A DNA stretch of 64,000 bases from Methylobacterium brachiatum. GTDB lineage: Bacteria > Pseudomonadota > Alphaproteobacteria > Rhizobiales > Beijerinckiaceae. Numbering within the stretch: the first letter of the stretch is position 1; each line of letters opens with the position of its first letter. The notes under the pieces are model-generated. The model did not search any database and was not told the origin of the DNA. It saw only the letters and a list, made by a program, of their open reading frames with translations. The stretch is taken from the NCBI RefSeq assembly GCF_020523825.1, contig NZ_JAJALK010000006.1, forward strand, positions 1 to 64,000, written 5' to 3'. A program made the position numbers and the translations under genes. This document shows positions 27,781-37,142 of this stretch, in pieces.

Positions 27781-29472
27781 ATGCGCCTCACCGTTTCCCT
27801 CAAAACGACACTTGCCGCGATCTTTGGGCTGTTTGCACTGATGGCGGTGGGACAGGGAAGCTTATCGATCATCGAGCTGGCCGATATCCGGCAGTCGATG
27901 ACGGACGTCGCGGGCAACTGGCTGCCGTCCGTGACCCGGATCAACGAGGTCGAGGTCGCCACCTCGGAGGTGCGTATCAAGCAGTTCCGTCTGATGACGC
28001 TCTCCAACAATCCCGAGCACCTGCGCGCCGGCGAGGCTCAGCTTGCGGCAACGCTCGCGCAGCTCAGCGAGCGTCGGAAGGCTTACGAGGCTCTGATCTC
28101 GGGCGCCGACGAGCGGAGCCTGTACGACGCATTCGCGGATCTCTGGAGCCGCTACGAGCGGGTCGATGGCGAGATGCGCCGCATGATCGCCTCCGGGAAG
28201 CAGGCGGAGGCGCTGGCCCTGCTCAGCGGCGCCGACACCGTCAAGATCTACGACGATGCCCGGGCCACGCTCTCCCGCCTGGTCGCCCTGAACGAGCGGA
28301 ACGCGAACCGGGAAGTCGGCGAGGCCGTCGCGCGGGCCAAGACGGCCTCCGCGGCCGCCTGGGTCAACGTGATCCTCTCGGTCGTCGCGGCGCTCGGGGC
28401 TGCGACCTTCTCCCTGCTGCGCATCTCACGTCCGATCCAAGGGATGACGGACGTCATGTCCCGGCTTGCCGGCGGCGATACCGGCGTGGCGGTGCCCGCG
28501 CGCGAGCGGCGCGACGAGATCGGCGCGATGGCTGCCGCCGTGGAGGTGTTCAAGGACAACCTGATCCGCACCCGCGCGCTCGAAGCGGAGGCGGCCCAGT
28601 CGCGGGTCGCCGCGGAGCAGCAGCGCAAGGCGGCCCTGCGTCAGATGGCCGAGAACTTCGAGAAGGCGGTGGGCGGGATCATCGGGCGGGTCTCGTCATC
28701 GGCCACCGAACTCCAGGCGACCGCCAGTGCGATGTCGACCATGGCGGGGCGGACGTCGGCCCAGTCCGACGCCGTGGCCTCGGCGGCCGAAGAGGCGGCG
28801 AGCAACGTCAACACCGTGGCGGCCGCCGCCGAGGAGCTGGGCTCGTCGGTCCAGGAGATCGGGCGGCAGATGGACAGCTCGGCCAAGCTCGCTCAGGGCG
28901 CCGCCGACGAGGCCGGGCAGACCAGCGCGCTGGTGCATGAGCTGAGCAGCGCCGTGGCCCGGATCGGCGATGTCGTCGGGTTGATCTCCTCGATCGCCGG
29001 GCAGACCAACCTGCTGGCCCTGAATGCGACGATCGAGGCGGCCCGGGCCGGCGATGCGGGCCGGGGCTTCGCTGTGGTGGCTTCCGAGGTGAAGGCGCTC
29101 GCCGAGCAGACCGCCAAGGCGACGGAAGAGATCGCCGGGCAGATCGCCCGGGTCCAGGCATCCACCGGTCAGGCCGTGACGGCGATCGGCACGATCACGA
29201 CCCGCATTCAGGAAATCAGCACCGTGGCGACCTCGATCGCGGCGGCGGTGGAGGAGCAGGGCGCGGCGACCCAGGAGATCGTCCGCAACGTCGCCCAGGC
29301 GGCAGCGGGCACCGGTGAGGTCACCAGCAACATCGCGGGCGTCGCCGATGCCGCCGAGGGGACGGGACGATCGGCGGCGCAGGTGCTCGATGCCGCCTCG
29401 GAACTGTCGCGCCAGTCCGAGCATCTCACGGCGGAAGTCTCCCGCTTCCTCAATACGGTGCGGGCGGCGTAA
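27781..29472 (+). CDS. Methyl-accepting chemotaxis protein with four-helix-bundle sensor
   Basis: A 563-residue chemoreceptor. Helix 1 spans residues about 8-28 ([18 protein letters not shown]), the periplasmic part (30-185) is all-helical with [22 protein letters not shown], matching the four-helix-bundle MCP sensor, and helix 2 is near 190-212. HAMP and a [18 protein letters not shown] linker follow, then the signalling hairpin with [20 protein letters not shown]. It should feed the CheA/CheW system. The ATG at 27781 leaves the normal [13 protein letters not shown] N-terminus; a GTG at 27763 is an alternative. Its C-terminal half is very similar to the receptor at 4509-6578. Confidence 0.92.
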   Translation: MRLTVSLKTTLAAIFGLFALMAVGQGSLSIIELADIRQSMTDVAGNWLPSVTRINEVEVATSEVRIKQFRLMTLSNNPEHLRAGEAQLAATLAQLSERRKAYEALISGADERSLYDAFADLWSRYERVDGEMRRMIASGKQAEALALLSGADTVKIYDDARATLSRLVALNERNANREVGEAVARAKTASAAAWVNVILSVVAALGAATFSLLRISRPIQGMTDVMSRLAGGDTGVAVPARERRDEIGAMAAAVEVFKDNLIRTRALEAEAAQSRVAAEQQRKAALRQMAENFEKAVGGIIGRVSSSATELQATASAMSTMAGRTSAQSDAVASAAEEAASNVNTVAAAAEELGSSVQEIGRQMDSSAKLAQGAADEAGQTSALVHELSSAVARIGDVVGLISSIAGQTNLLALNATIEAARAGDAGRGFAVVASEVKALAEQTAKATEEIAGQIARVQASTGQAVTAIGTITTRIQEISTVATSIAAAVEEQGAATQEIVRNVAQAAAGTGEVTSNIAGVADAAEGTGRSAAQVLDAASELSRQSEHLTAEVSRFLNTVRAA

Positions 29473-29477
29473 GGCAT

Positions 29478-29517
29478 TTCGGGCGGGACCCGGCGTGTTG
29501 GCCGGGTCCCGCCCGAA
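29478..29517. terminator. Strong bidirectional terminator
   Basis: A perfect 17-bp inverted repeat (ttcgggcgggacccggc / gccgggtcccgcccgaa) with a 6-nt loop lies between the stop codons of two convergent genes, 5 bp after the chemoreceptor stop and 8 bp from the end of the DUF2852 gene. Short T runs flank the stem on both strands. Confidence 0.85.
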
Positions 29518-29525
29518 AGGGGCGA

Positions 29526-29987
29526 TCAGGCGGTGAAGGAACCGCCCTCGCTCCGGCGCTTGGCCATGAAGGCGTCGAACTGCTCGCGGTCCTTGGCCCG
29601 CCGCAGCTCCTCGACGAAATCCGTGAAGGCACGGCTCTCGTCTTCCAGCGCCTTGCGCTGGGCCTCGAGCCGGTCGAGCTCGGCGCGGCGATAAGCGTCG
29701 AAGGCGGCATTGCCGGTGCCACCGCGATTGGCAGCCTCGAAGGCACGGGCGAAGCGGGAGGCCGAACGGCCACCGCCCTCGAAGCCGGCGACACCCCGGC
29801 GCGCGGCGTCCCGCATCTCGGCGAAGGCCGGGTAACCCGCGAATTTCCAGGCGACGAGTGCGAGGCCGACCGGCCACCAGTAGATGAAGCCGACGACGAT
29901 CGCGCCGATCTCGAGGGAACGACGGGGAAATGGGCCGGAGCGGCAGAGCTTGCCGGTCGCCCAGGGAGAGGAGGATTGCGTGGTCAC
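29526..29987 (-). CDS. DUF2852 membrane protein
   Basis: A 153-residue protein of the alphaproteobacterial DUF2852 family. One membrane segment (IGAIVVGFIYWWPVGLALVAW) lies near residues 27-48, followed by a soluble tail with GNAAFDAYRRAELDRLEAQRKALEDE and FTDFVEELRRAKDREQFDAFM, which are the recurring family segments and look like a coiled coil. The function is not known for any member. It converges on the chemoreceptor gene and shares its terminator. Confidence 0.85.
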   Translation of the reverse strand: MTTQSSSPWATGKLCRSGPFPRRSLEIGAIVVGFIYWWPVGLALVAWKFAGYPAFAEMRDAARRGVAGFEGGGRSASRFARAFEAANRGGTGNAAFDAYRRAELDRLEAQRKALEDESRAFTDFVEELRRAKDREQFDAFMAKRRSEGGSFTA

Positions 29988-30153
29988 GGCTTGGCTCCGC
30001 TGCTCATGTGAACGGAGTTAACATGCGGGTGCTCTGGCGGCCTTTCAAGGCCGGGCAGCCGTGTTCGCGATCGCCATCGCGACGCGTCGGCGGCACCTCT
30101 GCGAAACGTGACGGGGCCCGATACGGGCGGGGGTTCGGTCCCGGGTCCGGTCG

Positions 30154-30804
30154 TCAGACCGCGTTCCTGGGTCCGCCGGGCTGCGCGACGCCGTGGACCA
30201 GGGCCAGAACCCCGGCGCGCAGAAGCTCGTACTTGTCCGGAAAGCCCGGCCCCCGCGGCAGATGCCCGGCAGCCGACAGGGTCGCGATGCCGTGCGCCAG
30301 CGCCCAGACTTCGAGCGCGATGAACCGGGGCGCGACGCCCCCGAACCCGTCCGCGAAGGTCGCCTGCAGCGCCTCGACCAGCAGGTCGAACGGCGATGGC
30401 CGACCCTGCGGCGCATCGGTGTCGGACGGCTCGGCGGGCATGCCCCGGGTCTCGAAGATCGCGGCGTAATAGGCCGGCTCCTCTTCGGCGAAAGCCAGGT
30501 AGGCCTCGCCCATGCGGGTGAAGCGTTCGAGGGGCGTGCCCCGGGAGGTCAATGCCCGGGCGAGCCGCGCCGCCAGTTCCGCGAAGCCCCGCCCGGCCAG
30601 CTCCTCCAGCAGCGCTTCGCGGCCACGGAAGTGCCGGTACAGGGCAGCCGGCGTCACCCCGACAAGGCGGGCGGCGTCCACGAGCGCGAAACCGCCGATC
30701 CCGCGTTCGGCGATGAACCGGCGTGCGGCCTCGATCAGGGCCTCTTTGAGGTTCCCGTGGTGATAGCTCCGCCGGTCGCCCGGTCCGTCTCGCCAGGGTC
30801 GCAA
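30154..30804 (-). CDS. TetR-family transcription regulator
   Basis: A 216-residue repressor-type protein. The N-terminal DNA-binding domain (residues about 10-60) shows YHHGNLKEALIEAARRFIAERG then FALVDAARLVGVTPAALYRHFRGREALLEEL, the classic TetR helix-turn-helix ending in YRHF. The C-terminal half (GEAYLAFAEEEPAYYAAIFE and ALEVWALAHGIATL) matches the WHG-type TetR C-terminal domain. The inducing ligand and targets are unknown; no adjacent divergent efflux or enzyme gene suggests one. The nearest divergent gene is the hypothetical one at 31076. Confidence 0.88.
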   Translation of the reverse strand: MRPWRDGPGDRRSYHHGNLKEALIEAARRFIAERGIGGFALVDAARLVGVTPAALYRHFRGREALLEELAGRGFAELAARLARALTSRGTPLERFTRMGEAYLAFAEEEPAYYAAIFETRGMPAEPSDTDAPQGRPSPFDLLVEALQATFADGFGGVAPRFIALEVWALAHGIATLSAAGHLPRGPGFPDKYELLRAGVLALVHGVAQPGGPRNAV

Positions 30805-31075
30805 CTTCTCATGTCCTCTGCCCGCGCGCAGGCATTACGGTCGAGCACGTCGTTTGTTTCGGTCACGATCGGGGGCCGACTGCTTGACCCGAAGGAGAGC
30901 CTCTCACAAAACTCCCACCGCCCTGTTCAGCGCAGGACGACACGCTCCGCAACGGGCGATTTGCAAGGTCCCCTGAAAGGCGCAACACGATCGGATCGCG
31001 CTCGGTCGAATCGCATCGCGTCCCCGTGGGACGGGCATAGCAGAGCGGCCTTCGCCAGAGGGATGACCATTCGGC

Positions 31076-31372
31076 ATGGCTTTCGTAAGTCTGAAAGCGT
31101 GGCGCGCGCGCTCGGCCGAGCGCGCGGAGATCGCGGCGCGGCTGAAACGGGACCTGATCGGCGCTCTGGGCCTGACCGAGGCGGATGCGCTGGCAGTTAA
31201 CGAGATCGCCTGCGCCGATCCCGGCTGCCCCGACATGGAGACCATCGTGCTGGTGATGCGGGCCGGAGCGCCGACGCGCGCCCTGCGGATCCGGCGGCCG
31301 ATGGATGCGGTGGATGCGCAGGACATCGCGGACCTGGTCGAGCAGGACCGATCGGGCGAGGCCTCTCGATGA
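31076..31372 (+). CDS. Small conserved-looking hypothetical protein
   Basis: A 98-residue cytoplasmic protein with no signal peptide. A helical N-terminus (AERAEIAARLKRDLIGALGLTEAD) leads into a distinctive motif ALAVNEIACADPGCPDMETIV, giving the pattern C-x-D-P-x-C-P-x-x-E-T; the rest is a short beta segment and RIRRPMDAVDAQDI. The paired cysteines could bind a metal or be redox active. I do not recognise a named function. Composition fits a real gene; it is probably monocistronic. Confidence 0.55.
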   Translation: MAFVSLKAWRARSAERAEIAARLKRDLIGALGLTEADALAVNEIACADPGCPDMETIVLVMRAGAPTRALRIRRPMDAVDAQDIADLVEQDRSGEASR

Positions 31373-31494
31373 TGTGAGGCGCCGGGCTCGCGGGAGGCGC
31401 GCGACCGCGGAAGCGTTCCCGCCGCTTTCGTGTAACGACGGTCGGGTGGACGCCGAAGGACGATAACAGTCGGTGCCGCCGGAGGAATCCCATA

Positions 31495-31887
31495 ATGACG
31501 TGCCGTCGCGGCGTCCTTGCCCTGGCCTGCCTGGCCCTCACCGCCTGCCTCACGCCGGCCGAGGCCGCTGAGGCGACGCCGTTCTCGGCCGCGGCCTTCG
31601 AGGCGGCGCAGAAGGGCGGCAAGCCGATCCTGGTCGCGGTGAGCGCGCCCTGGTGCCCGATCTGCAAGACGCAGAAGCCGATCCTGGCCAAGCTCGCCGC
31701 CGAGCCGCGCTTCAAGGAGTTGCAGATCTTCGACATCGACTTCGACAGCCAGAAGGATCTGCTGCGCCGGTTCAACGCCCGGATGCAGAGCACGCTCATC
31801 GTCTTCAAGGGCGCGACGGAGACCGGCCGGTCGGTGGGCGAGACCCAGCCGGAATGGATCGAGGGCTTGCTGGAAAAGGCGCTCTGA
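31495..31887 (+). CDS. Thioredoxin-like periplasmic protein
   Basis: A 130-residue protein with an N-terminal export signal (RRGVLALACLALTACLTPAEA) and a thioredoxin fold: KPILVAVSAPWCPICKTQKP contains the redox pair CPIC (Cys54, Cys57) and LIVFKGATETGRSVG is the strand before the C-terminal helix, although the usual cis-Pro is a Thr (QSTLIVF). An LTAC sequence at residues 15-18 fits a lipobox, so it may be a lipoprotein; plain cleavage after AEA is the alternative. A thiol reductase role in the periplasm is likely. The partner is unknown. Confidence 0.78.
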   Translation: MTCRRGVLALACLALTACLTPAEAAEATPFSAAAFEAAQKGGKPILVAVSAPWCPICKTQKPILAKLAAEPRFKELQIFDIDFDSQKDLLRRFNARMQSTLIVFKGATETGRSVGETQPEWIEGLLEKAL

Positions 31888-32174
31888 ACGTCCGCCGAGC
31901 CCGGACATCTCGCCTGCGCCCATCCTGGTGTGACGGAGCGAGACAGCCCCCTGGTTCCGCGATCCGCCGGAGTTTCCTTCGCGGTCCGGCAATCGGCGAT
32001 GCGAGGAAACCGCGATGTCGCCCGAGCTTTGCCGACGCCCTAGGGATGGACCCAGACCGGAGACGTCTGCCTGCAAGCGCCAAAACCTTCCGGTTTCGTT
32101 CAGGCGGCATGCGGCATAGGCGAAGCGCCCCCGCGCGGACCCGTCCGCGAGGGGTCAGACGGAGACCATAGACG

Positions 32175-33350
32175 GTGACGCCCACCACCCAGCCAGCCGA
32201 GTCCGTGCCCAGCGCGATCATCGCGATCCCGGTGCGCAACGAGATCGAGCGGATCGAGGCCTGCCTTCGGGCCGTCGACGCGCAGGTCGGGCTCGCCCCG
32301 GGCAGCCTCGGGCTGGTGCTGTTCCTGAACAATTGCACGGACGGGACCGACGCCCTGGTGGCGCGGCTGGTGCCGACCCTGTCGATCCCGGTCCGGGTGG
32401 AGAGCGAGGATTTTTCCGGCGCGCATGCCGGCTGGGCGCGGCGCCGGGCCATGGATTCCGCGGCGGCCTGGCTCGGGGATGCGGGGAATGCGGGGATCAT
32501 CCTGTCCACCGATGCTGACAGCCGCGTGCCGCCGAACTGGGTGGCCCGCAACCGCGCCGCCATCGAGGCCGGGGCCGACGCTGTCGCCGGCCGGGTGGAG
32601 CTCGACGCCGCGGAAGCCGCCTTGCTGCCGCCGTCGCTGCCGGCCCGCGGGCGCCTCGAGGATATCTACGACGCCCTGATCACCGAGGCCGAAGCCCGGA
32701 TCGATCCGGACCCGCACGATCCCTGGCCCTGCCATCGGACCGCGATCGGCGCGACGCTGGCGGTGACCCGCGCCGCCTATCGCGCGGTCGGCGGCATGCC
32801 GGAAATCCCGCTCGGCGAGGACGGCGCCTTCATCGCCCGGCTGATCGAGCAGGGTTTACGGGTCCGGCACGCGACCGATGTCTGCGTGACGATCTCGGCC
32901 CGGCTTACCGGCCGCGCCCCGGGCGGCGTCGCCGACACGATCCGGTCCCGCTGCGAGGAGCCGGACGCCCTCTGCGACGCCCGGATGGAGACGTTCCCCC
33001 GGGTCGTGCGCCGCCATCTCTGGCGTCGGCAGTTCCGGCGCCTGCACGGTGCGGGACGGTTGCGCACAGACCGGGCCTGGGCGCGTGCCCTCGGGATCCC
33101 GCCCATCGAGGCGGACCGGATCGCGGCGCTGCCACTCGGGCAGGCCATCGCGGAGGCCGAGCGAGCCAGCCCGCGCCTGGCGTACCGTCCGATCGGCCCG
33201 CGGCAGCTGCCGGGTCAGATCCGGGTCGCCCGGGTCGGGGTCGCGGCGATCCGGCTCGTCCAGCGCGTCGCCGGCTCGGCCAGGGATGCGGCGGGTGCGG
33301 CAACGGTATCCGGGAATCCGGTCACCGATCCGCGCGGCGGTCGGATCTGA
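32175..33350 (+). CDS. Family 2 glycosyltransferase
   Basis: A 391-residue soluble enzyme with the GT-A fold of glycosyltransferase family 2: SAIIAIPVRNEIERIEACLRAV at the nucleotide-sugar site, VLFLNNCTDGT, GIILSTDADSRVPPNWV with the DAD metal-binding motif, and GGMPEIPLGEDGAFIARLI for the acceptor/ED motif. No membrane helix is present. The donor and acceptor cannot be told. It is alone on its strand, flanked by a thioredoxin-like gene and convergent AraC genes. The start is GTG at 32175. Confidence 0.82.
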   Translation: MTPTTQPAESVPSAIIAIPVRNEIERIEACLRAVDAQVGLAPGSLGLVLFLNNCTDGTDALVARLVPTLSIPVRVESEDFSGAHAGWARRRAMDSAAAWLGDAGNAGIILSTDADSRVPPNWVARNRAAIEAGADAVAGRVELDAAEAALLPPSLPARGRLEDIYDALITEAEARIDPDPHDPWPCHRTAIGATLAVTRAAYRAVGGMPEIPLGEDGAFIARLIEQGLRVRHATDVCVTISARLTGRAPGGVADTIRSRCEEPDALCDARMETFPRVVRRHLWRRQFRRLHGAGRLRTDRAWARALGIPPIEADRIAALPLGQAIAEAERASPRLAYRPIGPRQLPGQIRVARVGVAAIRLVQRVAGSARDAAGAATVSGNPVTDPRGGRI

Positions 33351-33427
33351 TCGGAGCGCGCGACAGGCTGCCCGGACCTGGGCCGATCCGGAGACCCGGC
33401 ACTTGCGGGCTGCGCCAAGCTGCTCTG

Positions 33428-34447
33428 CTACGCGCGCAGAGGCAGGCGCCGTGTATCCTCGGACCGGTAGCCGCCGTTCTGGACGGCACCCCAGCCGCGC
33501 CCCTGGGCGGTGAGGTCGCGCGGCGAGAAGCCGAAGCGCTGGCGGAAGGCGCGGCTGAACGCGGCCGGGTCGGTGAAGCCGCAGCTGGCCATGATCGACC
33601 CGATCCGGGCGCCGGCGCTTCCCATCATCACGATCCGGTCATGCGCGCGGTCGAGCCGCGCGTCACGGATCGTGGCGGCGATCCCCTGTCCGCCGGAAAA
33701 CGCGGCGTAGAGGCGGCTGCGCGAGATCTGCAGGGCGGCGGCCAGGGCATTCGGGCCGAAATCGGGCTCGTGCAGACGGCGCTGGATATGGGCGAGCGCC
33801 AGCGAGCGCACCGCCTCCGTCGAGAGCTCGCCCTCCGCGGACCCGGCCTGCCCGTGGATGACGCCGCGGAGCAGGTGCAGCACGCCTTCGACGGCGATCC
33901 CGGTCTCCGCCTCCGACATGGTAGACACGGACGACGCCAGCGCGCCGAGATAGGCCTTCAGCAGCCCCTTCAGCGGCGTATCGCCGAGCTTGCGCCCGAC
34001 CACGTCCTGCGGGTTGCCGACCTGCTCCAGGAAGGCGGCACGCGGCACCATCAGGCGGATCTCATCGTAGCCGTCCCGACTGCCGGCGGCGCCGGGCTGG
34101 CCCATGGCGCGGAACGTGAGATCGCCGGGCCGCAGGAGAGCGCCGTTATTGCCCTGCTCGACATAGCCCCGCCCCGCGGCGATCAGCATGATCGAGATCT
34201 CCTCGCTCCCGTCGCGGCGGATGTGGCGCGCCGTGCGCTCGACATCGATCGGGCCGCTGACGGTGCGCATGATCGTTCCGTGGGCGGAGACCGCCATCAT
34301 ACGGCTGGCCGAGAAGGGCATGACCGTGTCGAAGGGCGCGATGTCCGCGGCCGGCAAGACAGTATCACACCAGTACTCGAACGCTTTGCTTGGATCTACG
34401 TCGTCCGTACTCTGGAACAGGACCGGGACTTTACCTTTGACACGCAC
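33428..34447 (-). CDS. AraC-family regulator, copy 1
   Basis: A 339-residue regulator. The N-terminal part (residues about 20-190) looks like the AraC-binding-like domain seen in NphR-type regulators (KAFEYWCDTVLPAADI ... GYVEQGNNGALLRPGDLTF), and the C-terminal part (230-320) is an AraC helix-turn-helix pair with ALQISRSRLYAAFSGGQGI and IGSIMASCGFTDPAAFSRAFRQRFGFSPRDL. The GTG at 34447 was chosen because GAGGG lies 4 bp upstream and the protein then aligns with its neighbour; the open frame reaches to 34681 but that part is not protein-like. It is a tandem paralogue of the next gene. Confidence 0.85.
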   Translation of the reverse strand: MRVKGKVPVLFQSTDDVDPSKAFEYWCDTVLPAADIAPFDTVMPFSASRMMAVSAHGTIMRTVSGPIDVERTARHIRRDGSEEISIMLIAAGRGYVEQGNNGALLRPGDLTFRAMGQPGAAGSRDGYDEIRLMVPRAAFLEQVGNPQDVVGRKLGDTPLKGLLKAYLGALASSVSTMSEAETGIAVEGVLHLLRGVIHGQAGSAEGELSTEAVRSLALAHIQRRLHEPDFGPNALAAALQISRSRLYAAFSGGQGIAATIRDARLDRAHDRIVMMGSAGARIGSIMASCGFTDPAAFSRAFRQRFGFSPRDLTAQGRGWGAVQNGGYRSEDTRRLPLRA

Positions 34448-34677
34448 CGTGCCCTCGCTTCGCAACGCGCGAGCCGGCCGAAACTCTTGCCGGCATACGC
34501 TTGAGTCGCATCGGCGTTTCAGATTCGGCAGCTTCGCGCAATCGGTTAAAGGTCCGATCCGCCAGGTCTGCCGCGCTGGCGCCGGCCTCCGCACCGTCAT
34601 GCGGCAGCCCTCCGGCCGGCGCGGTGCCGGGCCGCACGCGGGATCGGCCGCGCTCGGTCGATGCCGCGCCCGCCCGG

Positions 34678-35631
34678 TCACTCACCCTGGGCGAGGAGGT
34701 CGCGGGGCGAGCAACCGAAGCGCTGGCGGAATGCGCGGCTGAAGGCGGCCGGATCGGTGAAGCCGCAGCTGGCCATGATCGATGCGATGCGGGCGCCCGC
34801 CTTGCGCATCATCACGATCCGGTCATGGGCACGATCGAGCCGCGCGTCGCGGATCGTGGCGGCGATCCCCTCTCCGCCGGCGAAGGCCGCGTAGAGGCGG
34901 CTGCGCGAGATCCGCAAATCCGCCGCCAGGGCGTCCGGACCGAATTCGGGATCGTGCAGCCGATGCTCGATCCGCGCCAGCGCCAGGGAGCGAAGCGCGT
35001 TGGCCGAGAGCTCACCGTCGGCCCGCGCGTTCTGGCTGGTGATGACGCCGCGCAGCAGGTGCAGCGCGCCCTCCACGGCGATGCCGGTCTCCGCGTCCGA
35101 CATCTTGGTGACCGACCCGGCGAAGGCCTTGAGATAGGCGGCGAAGAGTTCGTTGAGCGGGCCGGCGGCGAATTTGCGGGCGGCGAAATCGTCGACATTG
35201 CCGACATGCGCCAGGAAGGTGGCCCGCGGCACCGTGAGCCGGATCTCCTCGAAATCGGTCAGGCCCGCCGCGGAGCCGGGCCGGCCCCAGGTCTGGAAGC
35301 TGATATCGCCAGGACCCAGCAGCGACCCGTTATTGACCTGCTCGAGATAGCCGTTGCCGCGGACGATCAGCATGATGCCGACCTCGTCGCGCCCATCCTG
35401 GCGCATGTGGCTCGGCCTGCGCTCCAGGATGTAGGGGCTGCTGTTCGTGTGGAAGATCGCCCCATGGCTGGAGGAGGCGACCAGGCGGGACGCCGCGAAC
35501 GGCTTCTCCGAATCAGGCTGCGCCAGGTCCGTGCCGGTGATGACCGTACTGCGCCAGTAATCGAACGCCCGCTTCGGCTCGACGGATTCTGTCGTTCCGA
35601 AAAAGACCGGGACCGTTGTCTTGGCGCTCAC
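34678..35631 (-). CDS. AraC-family regulator, copy 2
   Basis: A 317-residue paralogue of the regulator at 33428-34447, with the same architecture and long matching stretches (IRDARLDRAHDRIVMM, IMASCGFTDPAAFSRAFRQRFG). The N-terminal domain (RAFDYWRSTVITG, GYLEQVNNGSLLGPGD) is less similar than the DNA-binding domain, as expected if the two respond to different signals but related sites. It lies upstream on the same strand with about 230 bp between the genes. The inducer and targets are unknown; no enzyme gene is adjacent. Confidence 0.86.
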   Translation of the reverse strand: MSAKTTVPVFFGTTESVEPKRAFDYWRSTVITGTDLAQPDSEKPFAASRLVASSSHGAIFHTNSSPYILERRPSHMRQDGRDEVGIMLIVRGNGYLEQVNNGSLLGPGDISFQTWGRPGSAAGLTDFEEIRLTVPRATFLAHVGNVDDFAARKFAAGPLNELFAAYLKAFAGSVTKMSDAETGIAVEGALHLLRGVITSQNARADGELSANALRSLALARIEHRLHDPEFGPDALAADLRISRSRLYAAFAGGEGIAATIRDARLDRAHDRIVMMRKAGARIASIMASCGFTDPAAFSRAFRQRFGCSPRDLLAQGE

Positions 35632-36167
35632 GGCAGATTGGCCCTACAACCTTGAATTCGAGCACGCGGGGCTGCCTGCCGAGGCCGCAGCACACCTAGA
35701 GTTTCAGATCCGACATCGATAAGCAATAGCGATGCGCAGGTCTCTCAAAAGACCCGAAGCGTCGTGAACAACGCCTTTTCAGAGCCTGTGCATGGGTTTT
35801 AGCCGACTTATCAGGGCAAAAGGATGGCAACGTTGCTCGACATTTAGGCTCTGAGCAAGTGCCTGTCAGCTTTCTCAGCCGAACATGCGGGAAATTTGAT
35901 CCCGACCAACGAAACATTGCGGGTTTAACTAAATAAATTTTGCTTTATATTTGTATTGACGGAATTGATTTGAGGGCAACGCGCTCTGAAACCTGACCAC
36001 CTAATATCCTGACAAGGTGATCGGACCTCCGGCCGGGTGGGCCAGGCCGTCGGCCGCCCCAGCGCGGAGAGAACGGGCGACCGGGTCAGCCGACATCCGG
36101 GAAGCCTGTGGCCGCGCGACCACGATCCGCGCGGGAGCAGGACGGGCGCGGCCCCTCGCGCCTCCGC
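35632..36167. other. Intergenic region without a recognisable gene
   Basis: About 535 bp between the start of the AraC copy 2 gene and the end of the zinc-ribbon gene. A segment around 35920-35975 is AT-rich. No open frame has a domain or a ribosome site. It probably holds the regulator's promoter, but I cannot place it. Confidence 0.5.
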
Positions 36168-36944
36168 TCAGTCGCTGCCCGTGCCTGCCCGCGGCACGTC
36201 GCGCGCCGGTTGGGCGTCGGCGAAGCGCAGCACCACGGCGCGTCCGGCGGCGGGCGGGCTCACCAGGCTGCCGCGGAACCGGGCCGTCTCGGCCGCGCCG
36301 AGCACCGCCCGGGGCGCGGCGACCGGGAAGGTCCGCAAGGCCCGGCCGGCGGCGTCGCGGATCTCGACACTCAGGGTCGAGACCGGAACGTCGGTCCGGG
36401 CAACGCCGACGAGGTCGCCCTCGATCACCAGTTCCGCCGGTCGGCCATCCTCCGCGGGGTTGCTGAACGCCACGACGTCGCGGATCTCGATACCCCGCAC
36501 ATTCACCGGCAACCCGACCCGGGCGAACAGGGCGGCGCTCTGGGGCACCATCCGGACCACGCTGGTGCGCGCCAGGCAGATCAGGGGCAGCGCGGCGAGC
36601 AGCGTCAGCCCGACGGCGAGCGACGGCGACAGGCCGGGAATGCCGCGCCAGCCCGTCGCGCGCGGCGGAGGCGGCGGTACCCGGCGCCGGGCGGGCGACG
36701 GGTCGGACGTCTCGGAGGCGGCCCGGACCGTGGCCGCGGCCTCCTGCCAGGCGGCATCGGCGACCGGGTCTGGCTCCGCCCCTTCCCGCTCGGCCAGCTC
36801 GGCCTCGTGGCCCGCCAGAACGTCGGCCGGGCTGATGAACCAGGTCTCGCGGCAGGCGGCGCAGCGGACCGAGCGGCCCTCCATCCCGACCTTGCCGGAC
36901 TCGATCCGGTACTCGCTCGCGCAGCTCGGGCAGACGATCAGCAT
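36168..36944 (-). CDS. MJ0042-type zinc-ribbon membrane protein
   Basis: A 258-residue protein. The N-terminus is an MJ0042-type zinc ribbon with CPSC and CAAC pairs about 24 residues apart (residues 5-32), followed by an acidic then Pro-rich linker, one membrane helix (LAVGLTLLAALPLICLA, near 125-142) and a beta-rich domain (GIEIRDVVAFSNPAEDGRPAELVIEG and LSVEIRDAAGRALRTFPVAAP) facing the periplasm. This layout is common in alphaproteobacteria beside ftsE, as here, divergently. A role tied to division or the envelope is inferred only from position. Confidence 0.82.
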   Translation of the reverse strand: MLIVCPSCASEYRIESGKVGMEGRSVRCAACRETWFISPADVLAGHEAELAEREGAEPDPVADAAWQEAAATVRAASETSDPSPARRRVPPPPPRATGWRGIPGLSPSLAVGLTLLAALPLICLARTSVVRMVPQSAALFARVGLPVNVRGIEIRDVVAFSNPAEDGRPAELVIEGDLVGVARTDVPVSTLSVEIRDAAGRALRTFPVAAPRAVLGAAETARFRGSLVSPPAAGRAVVLRFADAQPARDVPRAGTGSD

Positions 36945-37142
36945 ACGCGCGCCATTCGTTCCATCAAGGGCCGTTTCCGATCGGACAGACCGGAGCCCGA
37001 CGGCAAAATCAGTTGAGAAACCGTGCCCGAACAGGGTTAAGCGTCGGTGAAACTGCGCTGGCCTTGAAAACGCCCGCCCATCCGGCGATTGGCGAGCGAT
37101 GGATCGGCGAGACCCGGCACGGCTTTGAACGTACAGGCGAGC

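Noticed and set aside
34448..34681. Upstream extension of the first AraC gene to 34681
   Set aside because: The 78 extra residues are basic, low-complexity and absent from the paralogue; GAGGG just before the GTG at 34447 marks the better start.
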